A DNA stretch of 40,793 nt from Thoreauomyces humboldtii. Lineage: Eukaryota; Chytridiomycota; Chytridiomycetes; Spizellomycetales; Powellomycetaceae. The DNA is taken from NCBI GenBank assembly GCA_027596035.1, contig JADGJA010000111.1, forward strand, positions 1 through 40,793. Reading direction: 5' to 3'. The position numbers and the translations under genes were made by a program. The notes under the pieces are model-generated. The model saw only the letters and a list, made by a program, of their open reading frames with translations, was not told the origin of the DNA and did no database searches. Shown here piece by piece: positions 1 through 10,121 of the stretch. Position 1 is the stretch's first letter. Each line of letters begins with the position of its first letter.

Positions 1-113
1 CCCACCCATAACACAGCCATTCCAAGTTTCCCTCAAGCCCAGAACTTTACCTTGCTTCATCGTCCTTTCCTAGCATCTTCACACCTTCAAGCCTAGCAGC
101 AAAATCCAATTCA

Positions 114-2553
114 ATGAGCGCCGCCGCGACAGTCGCAGCTCAAGCTGGTCAACCCATCAAAGACGGAGCCGCACCAGGGGAGTTCGTGGGCCGATGGAAA
201 GTAGAACGGACCATCGGAGTCGGTACGTACGGCAAGGTCCGTCTAGCCATCGATCCCGTCAACGGGGACAAGGTGGCCATCAAAGTCATCGAGAAGGCTC
301 AGGTTCAGAGCGGGAAGCAGGTCGCCAGACTTCAGAGGGAGATTCGATTCCTTCGTCTCCTGCACCATCCTCACATCGTCAAGGTCTACGACGTACACGA
401 GACCGATCTCTTCATACACATCATCACCGAGTATGCGGCCGGTGGAGAGCTGTTCGATTACATCGTCGCTCATAAGAGGGTCAAGGAGAGGGAGGCGAGG
501 AGCTTTTTTAGGCAGGTGTTGAGCGCCGTGGATTACTGTCACAAGGTGGGGTGCGGGAAAGCGAGAGCTGGGAGGAAGCGGCTCTCTGAATTTTTCTTCG
601 GACTCACTCAGAACGCGGTGATACATCGTGACCTCAAACCAGGTACGTACTGCGGGACCATTGGAGGTTTTCCTGATTGGAAGGCATACCTGACGCTTGG
701 TTGGCGTCAGAAAACCTTCTTCTGGACCAAAGCAAGACCATCAAGATCATCGACTTTGGATTCGGCAACAACTTCACGGTCGAGGGGCTCCTCGACACCT
801 TCTGCGGGTACTTTGTTGGGATCATCGCGTCGGTTACAGATATGGCGGCTGGCTGCTTATCCAATCCTCTGTCTCTTTGCCAAGCGTAGATCACCATACT
901 ACGCTGCTCCAGAGATGATTTTAGGAAAAAAGTACGAGGGGCCAGAAGTCGATATGTGGAGTCTAGGTATAATCTACCTGCTTCTGGACAATAATGTTCG
1001 CTGAAGCTGATCAGCTTGTTGCGACGTCTAGGTGTTATTTTGTTCGCTCTTTTATGCGGGCATCTACCGTTCGATGACGACAATATGAAGGAACTATATC
1101 GGAAAATAGCTAACGGTTCATACACATGTCCGGACCATCTCTTACCAAGCAAGTGTCGGAGTGGTGCACACGAATTGTTGAGGACTGCATCTAATCGATG
1201 TTTGCCTTCTTAGGCGCGCGACATCTGATATCTCGACTGATCACTGTTGACCCAAAACGGCGGGCAACGCTCGCCGAAGTGCTTGAGCATAAGTGGGTTA
1301 ATGACGGATACGATGGGGCTCCTCCTAACTACTTGCCCGTCCGACCTGTCCTGACAACGAAAGATCTCGCGCCGGACCTGCTCCAGAAGCTGTACGTCTT
1401 TGGATACACGCCCGAAGAGGTTGCGAGAGAGTTCGCACCAGGAGTGTCCCAAACGGCACCCTCACCGGTACGAGCTACGTACTTTCTGGTGGCGGAGATG
1501 AACGCTAGGGAGGAACGAAGGACCAGGGCCGGCAGCGGTGGAAATAGGAGAGAGATCGAGGTGCCGACGCTTCAGTCCACGACGAAAAGCGCGCCGGATG
1601 TCACGATGCCCGGAGTTGCCTTGACGGCAAAAGCTAGACAGGCTTTAACGGGAACGCCGGATAGGCGGGCAAGCTCACCCGATACGTATCAGGCGGCGAG
1701 GGCACCAGGTGGAGGATCGGCCGGTACTGGCGGAGACGGGACCGTTCGACAACCACCTAATGCAAAAACCAGGCCCGTCTCTCATGAACCACAGTCGACA
1801 AGATCTAGGCCACCCAGCATCCCGCTTCCCCCCACACCAACGGAAACCATCGGCAGTCCAACCATGGTTCCAAAGGATTCGTCGTGGTTCCGTCGTTTGT
1901 CAATCCCCGGGTCATCCAGTTCCCACGTACCTCAACCGACGCGACTGGTGCAGAGCGCCACGAGCGCCACTTCGTCTCGACGAGAATCCGTGTCATCCAC
2001 GACGGGAGCCGGGTCACCGAAGGGTCGACTGCGGGACGAACTCCGAGCCGTCAGCGGATGGCTTTTCAACGTCTCCACCACCACGACTCTCCCGCCCACC
2101 GTCATCTTGCGTCAACTATCCACCCTCTTGACCCAGCTTGGCGTTTCCTTTACGGTCGAGAACGAGCAGAGCGTCACCTCTCGACCGCTGTCAGACAAGG
2201 ACGTGATATCCCTCATATGCGAAGCCGACGTCACGATCACACATGACAGCGCCACCCAATCCGCGTCCACGATCACCTCGATGGACTCGGAGTGGGATGG
2301 AGCCAGCTCCGGATCCGCGACGGACACGCACCTGCACTCTCCGCCCGTCGCAACTGCCCACTCGTCGCACCTTCCACCTCCGGCCGGTGGGTATGGGACG
2401 AAACAGACTATCGCTCTGCAGATCACCATCGGCAGGGTGCCGAGGATGCCGACGACGACGGGTCTGCACTTCAAGAGGATACATGGAGGAGTGTGGAATT
2501 ACAAGAAGCTCTGCAACAGGATCCTAGCTCTGCTCAACAACGTCAAATCGTAG
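114..2553 (+). CDS. MARK/KIN1-type Ser/Thr protein kinase (kinase-UBA-KA1)
   Basis: Six exons: 114-545, 612-642, 711-807, 890-966, 1032-1148, 1214-2553, giving 697 residues. The kinase domain covers about residues 28-280, with glycine loop GVGTYGKV (35-42), catalytic lysine K57 (VAIK), HRDLKP with D151, DFG at 169-171 and activation loop [13 protein letters not shown], whose T184 is the position that LKB1-type kinases phosphorylate in AMPK relatives. A UBA-like stretch follows ([19 protein letters not shown] ... VRATYFLV), then a Ser/Pro-rich linker, and a C-terminal KA1 domain containing [16 protein letters not shown]. This order is that of the MARK/PAR-1/KIN1 family, which acts in polarity and microtubule regulation at the cortex. 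The fifth intron (1149-1213) only keeps frame if it is a GC-AG intron. The exact orthologue within the family cannot be assigned by eye. Confidence 0.9.
1149..1213 (+). other. Probable GC-AG intron of the MARK-type kinase
   Basis: The exon ends in CCA-A and the intron begins GCAAGT, the typical donor of U2 GC-AG introns. It ends TTCTTAG. Joining 1148 to 1214 gives [14 protein letters not shown], which continues the kinase C-lobe without a break. No GT donor nearby joins the two frames sensibly. Confidence 0.75.
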
Positions 2554-2787
2554 CAGTGGAACACACCGCTTGGCGCTGGCGCTGGGTCCGGGATTTGGCT
2601 GGGATGGCTGGCTGCTTCATTTCCACTTAGCATTTTTAATTTACACACACATCATGACGTTAAATTCTAGGTGTTGGACCCTTCCCCACAACCCCCCATC
2701 TCCATCCCGAACACTTCGACGACAGCGTACTGTACCAGGCCTCACGGAGACAGCAACGGAACTCGCAGGGTTCTTCATCGGTCCGCA

Positions 2788-5700
2788 ATGTCGTCGTTCT
2801 CGCTCTCAAAGCAGCCACCCGTCGCAGAAACCCAGTTCTGTCCTCCTCCGTACATTCGCGGGATAGCCATTGCCCCGTGTCTCGTCGATGTTGTTTCTGC
2901 CGCGGTTCTCCTTGCAATCGTTTTTGTGCTAGCCGTTTTCTTCTATACCAAGTGCCTAGCTCGTCTGTCACCCTTGCCGTCTACTGTGCTAGCCGACATC
3001 CGCAATGAGGCAGTGGCCTCCTCCAACAGCAACAGTCGTGCGTTCCCACGTCCCGGCAATTCTTCGGTTTCCGAGCGCACACCCTTGTTGACACCGTCTT
3101 CAACCGCCGCAACACTTAGAGAGCGTGAGAGAGACTACTCGTCGGCTACCTCCGCCATTGCTCGAATCGCGGCTTCAGCCGTGTTGATCACTTGGCTAGT
3201 CAGCCTGGGGTTCGACTTCTATCAGTCTACCCACCCCGATGTGCCCTCGACCATCACTCGCGACCTATCCGCTCATACACTGAGTTCGGTGCTCCAGTCA
3301 TTTGCTTGGCTGATCGCAACAGCTGTCCTGTTCTTCGTGGAAACTCTGCACGATGGAGATCACCACTGGCGCGGCGAGGATCTGATCGGACCCACTGGCT
3401 TCCCGTTTGTCATCCAATTCTTCATCGTTCTTGCCACTCTGACTGAATCCATGCAACTGTATCAGTGGCTTGTACTATTCTTCTGGACACCTGAAACCGC
3501 CATGTCCACCATGCGAAGCCTACTTCCGGCGCTCGATGCACCCGCCGATTTAACCTACTTTATTTTATTCTCCATTCGCTATGGCATGATCCTGGTGCTC
3601 GCTACTCTCCTTGTAGCCAAACACATTGCTGCGCGTCGACGTGCCTCCTCCACGTTCGGCGTTGATGACATGGAGGCCTCCTCGCCGATTGCAGTGCACC
3701 TTGCCGCGGCGTCTGAGGAGTCTCCCGGCTGGAACGATACGTTCCGCAAGGTGCGGAAGTTGATGCCTTTCTTGTGGCCGAAACCAGTTCGACTGCAGAT
3801 TCTTGTCATTCTCTGCTTCATTACACTTGGGATGGGGAGGGCCGTGAACGTCCTAGTCCCTCTCCAGTACAAGCGGATGGTGGATGCCTTGACGGTTGGA
3901 AGCAGCGATGATCCTTCGGCACGTCCTTACTTCTGCTGGGGAATTATACTGGTTTATACTGGTTTTCGAGCCCTCCAAGGAGGCGTCGGAATTCTTTCCT
4001 CTATCCAGTTCTACCTTTGGATCCCTGTCGGACAGTACACAACCCGAGAAGTCTCTGTACGAATGCTGCAGCATCTTCATTCGCTCTCCCTTCAGTTCCA
4101 CATCAACCGGAAGACGGGCGAAGTCCTCCGGGTGATGGATCGCGGCACGTTGAGCGTCGGTAACCTCCTCTCCTACCTCGCCTTCAACATCATGCCTGTC
4201 TTTTTGGATATTGGTCTGGCTTGCGTGGTCTTCCTCGTCACTTTCGATGTTGAGATCGCCTCGGTTGTCTTTACCACCATGGTCCTGTACATTACGGCCA
4301 CAATCGCCATCACCGAATGGCGAGCCCGGTTCCGAAGAACCATGAACGAGCTCGACACCGCCGCTCGAGCAAAGGCCGTTGACTCGCTACTCAACTTCGA
4401 GACGGTCAAGTACTACAACAACGAGGAGCTCGAGGTCAGGGCTTACGACGAGGCCCTTCGAGAGTACCAGGACGCGGACTACAAGAGCACCGCGAGCTTG
4501 AACGTCCTTAACACGGCGCAGAACTTGGTTATCAGTCTGGGGCTTCTTACAGGACTCCTCATGTGCGCCGCTCGCGTCGCTGATGGTCTGCTCACAGTCG
4601 GTGACTTTGTGGCTTTCTTGACTTACCTATTGCAACTCTATCAGCCGCTCAACTGGTACGTGGTCGACGTTTTTTTTCTTGATGGAGTTCCTGTTCTGTC
4701 TCGGCTCATCGTTTTCATTGGCTAGGTTCGGCACGTATTACCGAGTCATTCAGCAGGTACCCGCTCTCAGCATTACATCGCATCCACTTGTTCCTCTTTA
4801 ACTCTCCTCTTCGTCTGCGTTCAGAACTTTATCGATATGGAGAAAATGCTGGACCTCTTCGAGGAAGGCGAAGCCGTCAAAGACGTGCCTGGGGCAAGGG
4901 ATCTGGTGGTTCGGCAAGGTGGAAAGATAACATTCGACAATGTCTGCTTCTCGTACGATCCTCGTCAAGCCGCTGTCAAGGGCCTTTCGTTCGAGATTCC
5001 TGCAGGCAAAACGGTGGCGCTGGTTGGACCCAGGTATGCAAAAGATTATGATTGGGCTTCCGATGGTCATACCACTTTCTTATCCACCAAATCTACAGTG
5101 GAGGAGGAAAGTCGACCGTTTTCCGTCTGTTATTCAGGTTCTACGACATTCAATCCGGAAGTATCAAGATCGATGGGCAGGACATTCGAAGCGTCAAGCA
5201 AACATCTTTGCGATCCCATATCGGAGTCGTACCGCAAGATACAGGTGGGGTTATGAAGCTACTATCCGTCTTGAGCAACTTTATTGAGTGACCCTTTTCC
5301 CAGTGTTGTTCAACGACACGGTGCGGTACAACATCCGGTACGGCAACATAGAGGCTTCCGATGAGGAGGTCGTGGCTGCGGCGAAAGCTGCCCAGATCCA
5401 CGACCGAATCCTGGCGTTCCCGGATGGCTACGATACACGAGTCGGCGAACGCGGACTTCGATTAAGGTGACAAGCTCTTGACCACTGATCAAACTCGAGC
5501 GTTCTTTTCCTTCGCTGACCAACATTCTGGCAACTTTGGAAAACAGCGGCGGAGAGAAGCAACGGATAGCGATTGCCCGAACCGTTCTCAAATCTCCAAG
5601 CATCATTCTTTTGGACGAAGCCACTAGCGCTTTGGACAATGCGACCGAGCGACTTGTGCAGGATCGACTCGAGGCACTCTCGCAGAATAGGACGACGCTC

Positions 5701-6021
5701 GTTATCGCGCATCGACTTTCGACGGTAAGAACGAAAAAAGGGAACTTCCGGACACCCTTTCAATCCACGCTTATACGCCGTCTCGGCTTTTCTGCTATAA
5801 TTTAGGTTGTGGACGCAGACTTGATCATAGTCCTCACGGATGGTGCCGTCGCGGAGAAGGGGACCCACGATGAGTTGATGGCAAAGGAGGGCACTTACCA
5901 CCATCTCTGGATGAGGCAGCTGGTGGATGAGGGAGCCGAGGTATTGGAAGGCGAGATGGATGCGGAAGGAATCGTGGTCGTGCCACCGCAAATTATGCCA
6001 CATCACCATCATCATCACTGA
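2788..6021 (+). CDS. HMT1/ABCB6-type half ABC transporter with C-terminal hexahistidine
   Basis: Seven exons: 2788-4655, 4726-4756, 4825-5033, 5099-5244, 5304-5466, 5547-5724, 5806-6021; 936 residues. ATG 2788 is the first in-frame ATG. The N-terminal third holds extra membrane segments ahead of a type-I ABC membrane domain ([14 protein letters not shown] onward), as in HMT1/ABCB6. The ATPase shows Walker A GPSGGGKST (about 701-709), Q-loop VVPQD, signature LSGGEKQR (about 805-812), Walker [13 protein letters not shown] and the switch His in AHRLST. Family members export glutathione- or phytochelatin-type metal conjugates into vacuoles or porphyrins across membranes; substrate here is unknown. 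The protein ends in six consecutive His codons (6001-6018) directly before TGA. It converges with SRP9 430 bp downstream. Confidence 0.9.
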
Positions 6022-6452
6022 ATAAGGGTGATGGCACGAGGGGGCCGGAGTGGGAGCAGGGAAAGCCTCATACTTTTACATGCGTTGTTACTTTGTTCGT
6101 CAGTTGCATCTTCTTGTTTTTCCAGGAGTGTTTTGAAGTCGTTGATGCATCGTCTTGTCCATATATCCGACATCTACGTAGTGCAGATCCGCCCGCCAGG
6201 GTCCTCGATGAACCCGGCGTTTCGCAACACAATCTCAGTCGTCCTTCCACTCCCCTGACATAGTCGAAACGCAAACGCTGGCAGCCAACCAAGTCTCTCC
6301 GGCATGGTATGTACATTCATTGATGACCCGCCGTGGGTCGTCCACCTTCGCCCCATGCAACCGAATGTCGGAAGGCCCTGCCGCACCAGTGAAGAGCGGT
6401 CACCGGTCAAGGCTCCGCCTCCATGATTCCGAGCCTCACTTCCCTCTTTGAA
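6022..6452. other. Intergenic stretch between two converging genes
   Basis: It must hold the 3' untranslated regions of the ABC transporter (+) and SRP9 (-). I see no convincing coding frame, RNA gene or repeat. Confidence 0.5.
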
Positions 6453-7029
6453 TCAATTCCTTCGTTTCTTCCCCTTCTTTGACGTTGGCGGCGGTGGAGA
6501 TTGCATCGGAGTGGTGTTTTCCGCCGGTGACCGTCCGGCCAGAGGTGTCGCTATTGAGGATGACAAGAACGTCAATCGATTACAGTCCGCCGGCCAGAAG
6601 ATATCGCCGTTCTCCAAGTCAGGAGGAGAGCCCTACCGTCTGGATCAGCCACTGTTGTTCTCGTGGTTCCCTGCATCTTGAGCATCAAGGATAGGTTTAA
6701 CCGTTCGAACTTCTTCAGGTCTGGGAGCTTCTCCGTCCGGTATTTTAGACACTGTGGGAGGAGGAGACGTTAGCACCGTGACCACCACGAATTTATGGAA
6801 TCAGACCACGCCAGGCGCCTTACAATCTTTCCGTCAAAGACCTTGAGGACCAGCTTTCCATCCGTATGTCGGTATTTGGACACAAAGCGAGTCTGTTTCG
6901 ACGGAGAACTGGTGAGTGAGCGGCGAGAAAGCGTAGGAGATGGCACGTCTGATATACCCTGAAAGGTTCGGAAAGGTACAGCTCCTCCACGGCCTCTTGG
7001 TATTGGTCCCATACGTCGATGTATACCAT
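6453..7029 (-). CDS. SRP9: Signal recognition particle 9 kDa-type subunit (SRP9/SRP21)
   Basis: Four short exons on the minus strand: 7029-6958, 6892-6824, 6751-6637, 6550-6453, 117 residues, with introns of 65, 72 and 86 bp; all joins keep frame. The product starts MVYIDVWDQYQEAVEELYL, runs through VSKYRHTDGKLVLKVFDGK and CLKYRTEKLPDLKKFERLN, and ends in SKKGKKRRN. The KYRHTDG and CLKYRT blocks are hallmarks of SRP9, which pairs with SRP14 on the Alu domain of SRP RNA and slows elongation. The Pro-rich, Lys-rich tail is typical of fungal SRP9-21. The 3' intron could instead be retained, giving a tail ending at 6572 that lacks the lysine cluster; I prefer the spliced form. It is divergent from TFIIB. 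Confidence 0.87.
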
Positions 7030-7447
7030 GATGGTTGTGCAGGGCGACGGTGATGGAAGAAGATCAGGCCAATATCGATACCGTACCACGAAAGTTCAAA
7101 TGGCACGACGCATTTTGGGGGGCGGCAAGGAAAGGCTGGCGCAGGAGGTTGATGACTTTAACCCCCGGAGTCTTTTCGCGGGGCGCCAGGCAGGAACCAC
7201 CTCCACCACCATTCCCGGCGTTGGTCGAGTCTGATACCACACGGCGAGGGCTTCGAGAAGTGAGAGACTATAGGTGGTCGACGTGAAGAAAGCAGCTTCC
7301 CCACCCAACCGACTATCTTCTTGCCATCGATCAGCTCGGGTTCAGCAGTCCTTGTTGCTTTTCAAATCCTTCACAACCACTCATCCCGGTGGAAGAGACA
7401 CGAAAAGCTTCCGGTTCGGCGTTAGTAACTCTTCCTCGATCCCAACC
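7030..7447. promoter_or_regulatory. Shared divergent promoter region SRP9 / TFIIB
   Basis: This 418 bp stretch separates the start codons of two divergently transcribed housekeeping genes. No TATA box or clear operator stands out. The TFIIB start has a good context (ACC-ATG). Confidence 0.4.
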
Positions 7448-8836
7448 ATGACTGCAACACCTGCGGAAGCGCCTGCCGCTCCTCAGAAGATTTTCCAGAA
7501 GGACTTGAATGATTCGTTCTACTGCAGTGACTGCAACGACCATGCACCGCCTATTGTAGAAGACTTTGCGGCCGGGGACACAATCTGCGGCAATTGTGGT
7601 GAGTCTAACGCTCGAGATGTCGCTCGGTACGCCGATGTCCGACACTCACTTTCTCTTCAGGACTCGTTCTCGGGTCGAGAGTCATCGATACCCGGTCCGA
7701 ATGGCGAACGTTCTCCAACTCGGATGACAATACGGACGACCCTTCGCGTGTGGGAGCGGCGGGCGACCCTCTCCTCGGAGGCATGAACCACATCGACTCG
7801 ACCATCATCTCCCAACGGGATGGCGGGAGTGGAGCGGCCCGTGACTTGAACCGTGTTCACGGAAAAGCTACCAACACGAAGAACGATAAAAGCATCATGA
7901 CGGCCTTCAAAGAGATTCAGACGATGTGCGAACGAATCGGTCTTTCAAAGATTGCATCGGACGCTGCAAAGCAGATCTATAAGAAGGCCGATGATCAGAA
8001 AGTCCTTCGTGGAAAAACTCCGCTCTCCATCATGGCCGCTTGCATCTACATCGGTTGCCGAGAGCAGAATCTCACCCGTACCTTCAAAGAGATCTGCGCA
8101 CTCACAAAGGTCTCAAAGAAGGAGATTGGACGGAATTACAAGGTCCTTATGACCATTCTCGAGAAGCCTTCAAAGCTGATCTCGCTCGATTCGTACGTCA
8201 TCCGGTTCTCGTCAGCTTTGGACGTTGCGCAGGATGTCAAACGAGCGACCAGCGAGGTAAGGAACATGCACAGACGTGCTCTTTCCCAATCATGTGGTCA
8301 TTGCACTGTGTGTCTCGGCGGTTTTGCATCTCTGTCTGGACGATGAAAATTGAGCTGCAGTGATCAATGAGGGTCGGTTGATCCGAACCTCATGATCCTG
8401 CTCGAGTCACAGAAGAGTGTGCATTGTGCGAGACCGTAAGGAACTGGCTGCCCGTGCCTGTTTCTCGACGGTCACGCACGAAACACACACACCCTGTTTC
8501 CCAAACCAACCTTTGCTCTTTCTTCATCGTTCTCACGTTATGCAAAATCCTCCCATTCTTTCTTATGCTCACATGGAAAAAAAGGTCCTGAAGCGCGCCC
8601 AAGCAAAGGGAACTCTCGCGGGTAAAAGTCCCATTTCGATCGTTGCGGCCTGCCTGTACTTTGTTAGCTGTCTGTCCAAAGACGGCGACGAAAAGTCGGC
8701 AAGGGACATTGCGAACATCTCGGGCTGCACGGAGGCGACACTGAAGAACGCTTACAAGCTTCTTTACGACGTGCGCTCCGAGCTCGGCGTCGATCTAAAG
8801 ATGCCCAAGGACGTGAACCATCTCCCTCCCCCTTGA
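7448..8836 (+). CDS. SUA7: Transcription initiation factor IIB (TFIIB)
   Basis: Three exons: 7448-7598, 7661-8256, 8585-8836; 332 residues, close to the usual ~345. An N-terminal zinc ribbon (YCSDCNDHAPP ... ICGNCG) is followed by the B-reader block RVIDTRSEWRTFSN, which crosses the first splice junction, and by two cyclin-like repeats (KSIMTAFKEIQTMCERIGLS ... LRGKTPLSIMAACIYIGCR and KRAQAKGTLAGKSPISIVAA ... LKNAYKLLYDV). The factor bridges TBP on promoter DNA and RNA polymerase II and sets the start site. The second intron is 328 bp, several times longer than any other here, and its acceptor is an unusual A-run (AAAAAAAG). The join at 8256/8585 restores the repeat-2 alignment, but a tiny exon inside the intron cannot be excluded. 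Confidence 0.9.
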
Positions 8837-9103
8837 TGGAGCTCCGTACACTTGGCGCTGGTTGAGGGGAACCGATGGCGTGCAATTCCCTCCTCTATTT
8901 TTTTTTTGGGCTACGGACGACCGGAACGCGAGTGGACGGAAGGGATGCTGTCTGGAGCGGGAGCGACGTTGCGAATCGCACCTTCCACGGCACCTTGAGC
9001 TAAATGGTCCGAGATAATCATTCCCTAATCATAGTTTCTCGGACGACTATATGTTCCTGTTGTAAGTGATACTATGGATACTTGATTGTGATGATGAGGT
9101 GTA

Positions 9104-10069
9104 ATGGACGCGACTGTGGCACAGTTCGGTGCCACACGGTTCTCACGCGTAAGTTGCGCGCTGAAAGCACGAGAGACTTCAGCAGGAAGCCGTAACATGA
9201 TTTCGATCCAAGCTCCATCCCCACAGGCGCCATCAAACGATGCTGAAGGATCCGATCCATCAGAGTACTTCTTTCGTAACCTCAGTCTCGACTTCTACGA
9301 AAAGGACGCATCTGAATTTCAAAGATCCGTGTACGCCGGTCGAGGAGCCTACCATACTCAGATCGCGTGCACAAGAGGCCAGATACTGTATGCGGCTCGC
9401 GAGATGAAGCGCGCGAGGAAACAGCGTTATCCCGCAGACGTCTTCAGCCTCGGGATCCTGATCGCGGATCTGGTACCGGCTACTGGAGAGTTTCTGCTAG
9501 CGGGCGTGCTGGACGCGCTTCTGGGAGCAGGGGAGGGACACGGAACGCAGAACGAAGTGGCCCTCGAGGCGAGGGATGTGCAGGTCGTCTGTCGGAGACC
9601 GGAACTGGTCAAGAGAACCTGGCCAGGACGATATCAGGCCATGAAGATTGCATCTGCGTTTGATAAACGAGAGGTTTGTGATAAACTTCGTCCTAGCTGT
9701 CATGCCTATATACCTTCGAATGGAAAGATGACCATTTGCATCACGATTTTTGCTTTTTTTCCTTTGAAGCTATCACTCATCGTGTTAATCACCTCGTCTG
9801 CATCTGTGGCTCTAGTCGAGGAGATGCTCCGGTCGCAACCTGCCTCTGTCACGGATGAGACCTTGTTTTTTTCCACCGCTCCTGGAATAACGCGGAACCG
9901 CGTGGCTTCGCTTCTGAAAACGACGCCGGAGCGCATCATCGAACCAAGCTGGGAGTGCATAAGCAATATGGAAGTGTTTCCCCTGGGGGGCCAAACCACG
10001 GCCCTGGGACATGAAACATCGTGCAGAAGCAAGCCTGACCTTGATGCAGCCTTCAAGATGTTCAAGTAA
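9104..10069 (+). CDS. Unidentified protein, weak kinase C-lobe resemblance
   Basis: One uninterrupted 321-codon frame; its length makes coding likely in at least part. I do not recognise the product. Around residues 95-125 the segment YAAREMKRARKQRYPADVFS then LGILIADL resembles protein-kinase subdomains VIII-IX (APE ... ADVFSLGIL), and KIASAFDKRE near residue 190 resembles the end of a C-lobe. No glycine loop, HRD or DFG is visible. Residues ~192-238 (codons around 9676-9814) are odd in composition and start with GTTTGT, so this part may be an unspliced intron; no join keeps frame cleanly. The true start may be the Met at 9198 or an upstream exon. It could be a degenerate pseudokinase fragment. 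It ends 52 bp from the converging ASNSD1-like gene. Confidence 0.4.
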   Translation: MDATVAQFGATRFSRVSCALKARETSAGSRNMISIQAPSPQAPSNDAEGSDPSEYFFRNLSLDFYEKDASEFQRSVYAGRGAYHTQIACTRGQILYAAREMKRARKQRYPADVFSLGILIADLVPATGEFLLAGVLDALLGAGEGHGTQNEVALEARDVQVVCRRPELVKRTWPGRYQAMKIASAFDKREVCDKLRPSCHAYIPSNGKMTICITIFAFFPLKLSLIVLITSSASVALVEEMLRSQPASVTDETLFFSTAPGITRNRVASLLKTTPERIIEPSWECISNMEVFPLGGQTTALGHETSCRSKPDLDAAFKMFK

Positions 10070-10121
10070 AACCTTGTATATCAATTACCAATGCTTGTAA
10101 AAACCTATCTTTGAACACTGT

